From Bolinopsis microptera (Eukaryota; Ctenophora; Tentaculata; Lobata; Bolinopsidae), in assembly GCF_026151205.1 (NCBI RefSeq), contig NC_087076.1, positions 14,741,675 through 14,805,674 of the forward strand: a DNA stretch of 64,000 nt, read 5' to 3'. Shown here piece by piece: positions 60,995 through 64,000 of this stretch. Within the stretch, counting starts at the first letter, position 1, and every line of letters begins with the position of its first letter. Both the position numbers and the translations under genes were made by a program. The notes beneath the pieces are model-generated. The model searched no databases. It had not been told where the DNA came from and saw only the letters and a program-made list of their open reading frames with translations.

Positions 60995-62494
60995 CTAGTC
61001 CCCTTTACCACCTGTCTTCTTCCTCCGACTCCTCGGCTTGCTCTCCGCTTTCCAATCCTCGTCCCACCCGTCGTTCAGCCACTCGTCCAGATCTCCTGGT
61101 GCTTCCTGTTTCTTGGAGTTGGGATCCAGCCCGAAGATGTCCTGGTTTGCGGGGCCCCTGTTGGTCACCCCGGAGCTGTATTGAGAGTTGCTACTAGCGC
61201 TGTAGGAGTTGCTGGAGGAGTAAGGGTCACTGACGGACATGTTTCCCATGTTGGAGGAGAGACTGGTGGGGTCGCCCATAGCGTTATTCTGGTAACTTCC
61301 TCCTCCTCCACCCCCTCCACCTCCTCCTCCATCCCCTCCACCTGTGTTCCCAAACCCAGTACTGGAGTTACTGTAACTGTTGTTGCTACCCACGCTGTTA
61401 CCGTAGCCGTAACCCTTGTTGTACTTATCGTTCACACTATTCCAGCCTTTCTCAGAGTAACTGGCAATAAGGGTGGCTCCTTGAGAACCCAACTGAGCGG
61501 CTTTAGTGGACATGTTGCTTAGGGACGCCTTCATGTTCGACTGGAATGCGGGGTCAACAACTTTAGCTGCAGTGGGTTTGATGTAGTTTTCGTTCACTTC
61601 CAATGCTTTGGAACCTGCAGCACGTGCTAGAGATGACGCGCCGGTAGCCAGCGCAGAGCCCCAGTATGACAAAGTATCAATATACTCATTGTTAGCTTGG
61701 GGCTGTGGGGCAGGTGTGCTGCCGAATCCTACATACTTGCCTCCCTGGGAAGGAGGAAGATTATCAGCTCGGCCCTGGTTCTGCTCCATCTTGTTAGCTA
61801 GGAACTGATCACGTGCCTGTAGTTGAGTGTTCCCTCCGTACGTGTACACCTCGGAGCTGTTGTTCCCACTCTGGAAGCCGCCGGAGCTGCTGTTGTTGTA
61901 ACCTCCTCCTCCGCTGTTACCACCTCCATTGTAGGATGACTGGTTACTGATGTTGTTGTAGCTGTTTGATGAGTACGAGTGGTTGGATGATGTGTCTCTC
62001 GCACTTAGATTTGATTTAGTGGATGGTTCGTCGTGACCTTGAAGTAGAGCTGGAGAAGATCTGTTTTCTTTGGCACGATACATTGAAGATGAAGACGAGG
62101 AAACTTTGGCTGTTGAGGGATCCCAGGGTCGCCCCTCGCTCTCGCACTTCACCTTGTCCCGCCACAGCTCTGCGGCTGGAGTGTTGTATTTCTGAGTAAT
62201 AGGCATGGTTGAGCTCCAGCCAGGTTGGGACTCTAAAAACTTTCTAGCTTTATCATTCCCACCAACTTTCATTTTGGCCAGCTCGGTGTCCTTCCACTTG
62301 TCCATAGTGAGAGATCTCACGAAAGACAGGTGAACTCCAACACTTCGATGTTTTCCAGAACATTCCAAGCAGATGAAGATGGCGAGGGACACACTAGCCC
62401 ACTGAGGGTTCCTGGTGTTGCACTCGAAACATAGGTTGTTGGAGTCTCGGGGTCGGAGCTCTCCCAAGAGCCGCCTCGAGCGTGGACTGGCCAT
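60995..62494 (-). CDS. ARFGAP1: ArfGAP1-like ADP-ribosylation factor GTPase-activating protein
   Basis: A 499-aa intronless frame. The ArfGAP domain is N-terminal with zinc ligands C22, C25, C42 and C45 (spacing CX2CX16CX2C), followed by the arginine finger R50 in SGKHRSVGVHLSFVRSL. After a Ser/Asn-rich linker, residues about 270-360 (YWGSALATGASSLARAAGSKAL, LGSQGATLIASYSEKGWNSV) resemble the ALPS curvature-sensing helices of ArfGAP1. Poly-Gly (about residue 390) and Ser/Asn-rich segments follow. The tail DEWLNDGWDEDW is acidic and tryptophan-rich as in ArfGAP1. It should stimulate Arf1 GTP hydrolysis on Golgi membranes during COPI coat cycling. It is longer than the human protein (about 406 aa) because of low-complexity inserts. 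Confidence 0.95.
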   Translation of the reverse strand: MASPRSRRLLGELRPRDSNNLCFECNTRNPQWASVSLAIFICLECSGKHRSVGVHLSFVRSLTMDKWKDTELAKMKVGGNDKARKFLESQPGWSSTMPITQKYNTPAAELWRDKVKCESEGRPWDPSTAKVSSSSSSMYRAKENRSSPALLQGHDEPSTKSNLSARDTSSNHSYSSNSYNNISNQSSYNGGGNSGGGGYNNSSSGGFQSGNNSSEVYTYGGNTQLQARDQFLANKMEQNQGRADNLPPSQGGKYVGFGSTPAPQPQANNEYIDTLSYWGSALATGASSLARAAGSKALEVNENYIKPTAAKVVDPAFQSNMKASLSNMSTKAAQLGSQGATLIASYSEKGWNSVNDKYNKGYGYGNSVGSNNSYSNSSTGFGNTGGGDGGGGGGGGGGGSYQNNAMGDPTSLSSNMGNMSVSDPYSSSNSYSASSNSQYSSGVTNRGPANQDIFGLDPNSKKQEAPGDLDEWLNDGWDEDWKAESKPRSRRKKTGGKGD

Positions 62495-63185
62495 GATGGT
62501 GCACTACTATAATTTCATTGGGCCTAAATCTGGGATAAATAGGTTGTTAAACAATATCATAAGATCTATACAATTACTTTGTGAATGTTGATGCATTTTG
62601 CGAAGAAACATTAAAAAAATCAAAATTATAATCATGAAATTTTAATGATTTATTTTAAAGAAGAAATACAATTTTGATAACGTCATTGATGAAGGGTCAA
62701 TGAAGGGTTACAATTGGTATAATACATACAAAACTTGCATAATATACAATATTATAATGTTTTAAAATGTTTAGTAAATTTTGTTTTCGTAACTATATTT
62801 CTTCAGGACGTTACAGAAGGACTTAATTTAATGTAGTTTGAGGAGTCCTCACGTCCAACAATGGCATTTCTCTGGTCGCTAATATAACACGAAATTCTAA
62901 GAAACACGTCCTATTAATAACAACTTTAACTTAATGAAAGCTACCTAAATATAAACTGATGCAGTAACAAGAAACAACCAATAAGTGCACAGCACATCAT
63001 ATTATACCACAACTAAAAATGTAGTTTATAAAAAACGGGATCCTTGAAAGAACACGCATTTCAAATTAGGACTACACATTTATATATTAATAATATATCT
63101 GAAGTTTAAACGTAATTCAATTTTTATAATTGAACCTTTAATTCCAAAATTAGATATTTTCCCTGAATTGCACTAAACGTAAATT
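62495..63185. other. Intergenic between ArfGAP1 and the M13 peptidase, no gene
   Basis: AT-rich, without a supported coding region. Since both neighbours are on the minus strand, this holds the ArfGAP1 promoter and the peptidase 3' UTR. Confidence 0.5.
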
Positions 63186-64000
63186 TTACCAAATCTTAGA
63201 TCTCTTAGCATCCTCAAGGAACATTGGATCTTCGGAACTAACATCAAACAAATCATAAAACTGAGCCACATTCTTTACTATACCGTTCACTCTAAGATGT
63301 CCCGGGCTGTGGGGATCCATGATGATTCTTCTCTTTGCTTCCTCTTCTTTGATATTATTCCTCCAGATAACAGCCCATGCGTAGAAAACCTTCTTCATTT
63401 CTTCTCTCTTCTCCTCTTCAGAACGGTTCTCTTCTTCCATCATGCCAGCAAGAGCTTCAAGAGATATGCTCAGTCCTCCCAAATCTGCAATGTTTTCACC
63501 CAAACAGAGATCTCCCTTTACGTTCATGCCATAAATTTGGTACTCATCAAAATGAACCTTGAGTTTTTCAGAGCACTCGTTGAACTTCTTCTCGTCTTCC
63601 TCAGTCCACCATTGTGCCAAGTTTCCCGCGTGATCAAACTTTGCTCCTTTATCATCGAAACCATGAGTTATCTCATGACAGATAACAGCTCCAATACCAC
63701 CGAAGTTTGAAGCAACAGCAGCATCTTTGTTGTACATGGGGGGCTGGATGATTCCTGCTGGAAATACAATTTCGTTCTGAGTGGGGTTGTAGTAAGCATT
63801 TACGGTTTGCGGGGTCATGTGCCACTCAGTTTTATCCACTGGTTTGTAACATTTAGCCATCTCCTTATTGGTGTGCCACATTTGGCAGATGATGATGTTC
63901 TCACAGAAATGCTTTGCTCCCAGGTTCAAAGTGCTGTGATCTTCCCACTTGTCGGGGTATCCAATCTTAACCACAAATGTTCCTAACTTTTTCAATGCCT
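63186..64000 (-). CDS. M13 zinc metallopeptidase (neprilysin/PepO family), C-terminal part
   Basis: The frame is open through the right edge, so the N-terminus is outside the window; the codon at 63995 is a TTG inside the protein, not a start. About 271 residues are present. They include NAYYNPTQNEIVFPAGIIQPP, the zinc-binding HEITH within ICHEITHGFDD, the third-ligand motif ENIADLGG, and DPHSPGHLRVNG for substrate binding. Catalytic residues are intact. The end reads AKRSKIW: the cysteine in the usual animal neprilysin ending (C-x-x-W type) is absent and the tail resembles bacterial PepO. M13 enzymes cleave short peptides; whether this one is secreted, membrane-bound or cytosolic cannot be judged without the N-terminus. 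Confidence 0.95.
   Translation of the reverse strand, partial: ALKKLGTFVVKIGYPDKWEDHSTLNLGAKHFCENIIICQMWHTNKEMAKCYKPVDKTEWHMTPQTVNAYYNPTQNEIVFPAGIIQPPMYNKDAAVASNFGGIGAVICHEITHGFDDKGAKFDHAGNLAQWWTEEDEKKFNECSEKLKVHFDEYQIYGMNVKGDLCLGENIADLGGLSISLEALAGMMEEENRSEEEKREEMKKVFYAWAVIWRNNIKEEEAKRRIIMDPHSPGHLRVNGIVKNVAQFYDLFDVSSEDPMFLEDAKRSKIW

Overview
The window is animal nuclear DNA. It holds spliceosomal introns of up to about 5 kb with GT/AG borders, several metazoan gene families, non-LTR retrotransposons and many miniature DNA transposons. It is AT-rich with long homopolymer G/C runs. A divergent RPS6, a short MEIOC-like protein and a PepO-type M13 peptidase suggest an invertebrate, perhaps a non-bilaterian such as a cnidarian or ctenophore. 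I cannot fix the phylum from sequence alone.

Layout. 1-1.69 kb: dispersed repeats rich in GC hairpins, including a 100-bp miniature transposon with an 8-bp target duplication. 1.69-11.2 kb: one structure bounded by 26-bp perfect terminal inverted repeats, filled with satellites (three ~430-bp units, three ~1.55-kb units, inverted copies) and four ~150-bp-arm palindromes, with no credible gene. 12.6-15.4 kb: a broken non-LTR retrotransposon whose endonuclease is interrupted by a second copy of the miniature transposon. 18.6-33.5 kb (minus): a ten-exon MEIOC-like gene that I could assemble with consistent splice phases. 34.86-39.02 kb (plus): ribosomal protein S6, six exons. 39-49.6 kb: repeat-rich, with two retrotransposon fragments, a hAT-like MITE, a decayed zinc-finger gene and a 1.9-kb TIR element carrying a GAGGAGGAC satellite. 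51.2-54.5 kb (minus): complete eight-exon SAC1 phosphoinositide phosphatase. 55.1-59.5 kb (plus): an apparently intact CR1/jockey-type LINE with two overlapping ORFs. 61.0-62.5 kb (minus): ArfGAP1. 63.19-64.0 kb (minus): the 3' part of an M13 metallopeptidase that runs off the window.

How the genes relate. SAC1 and ArfGAP1 both act in ER-Golgi traffic, and SAC1 here keeps a KxKxx COPI retrieval tail, but their adjacency is probably chance. RPS6 is a housekeeping gene. The MEIOC-like gene points to germline meiotic control.

Most notable observations. (1) The intact LINE has a canonical -1 frameshift signal (T TTT TTA in the ORF1 phase, 4-nt spacer, long stem) in an ORF1/ORF2 overlap that lacks an in-frame ATG for ORF2. 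(2) A tiny TIR element with 8-bp target duplications occurs at two sites and carries a variable hairpin with a TTC triloop; similar GAA/TTC-triloop hairpins occur nearby. (3) The 9.5-kb TIR-bounded satellite element contains palindromes whose two arms share copy-specific changes. (4) Several further miniature elements have exact target duplications and poly-G/poly-C ends.
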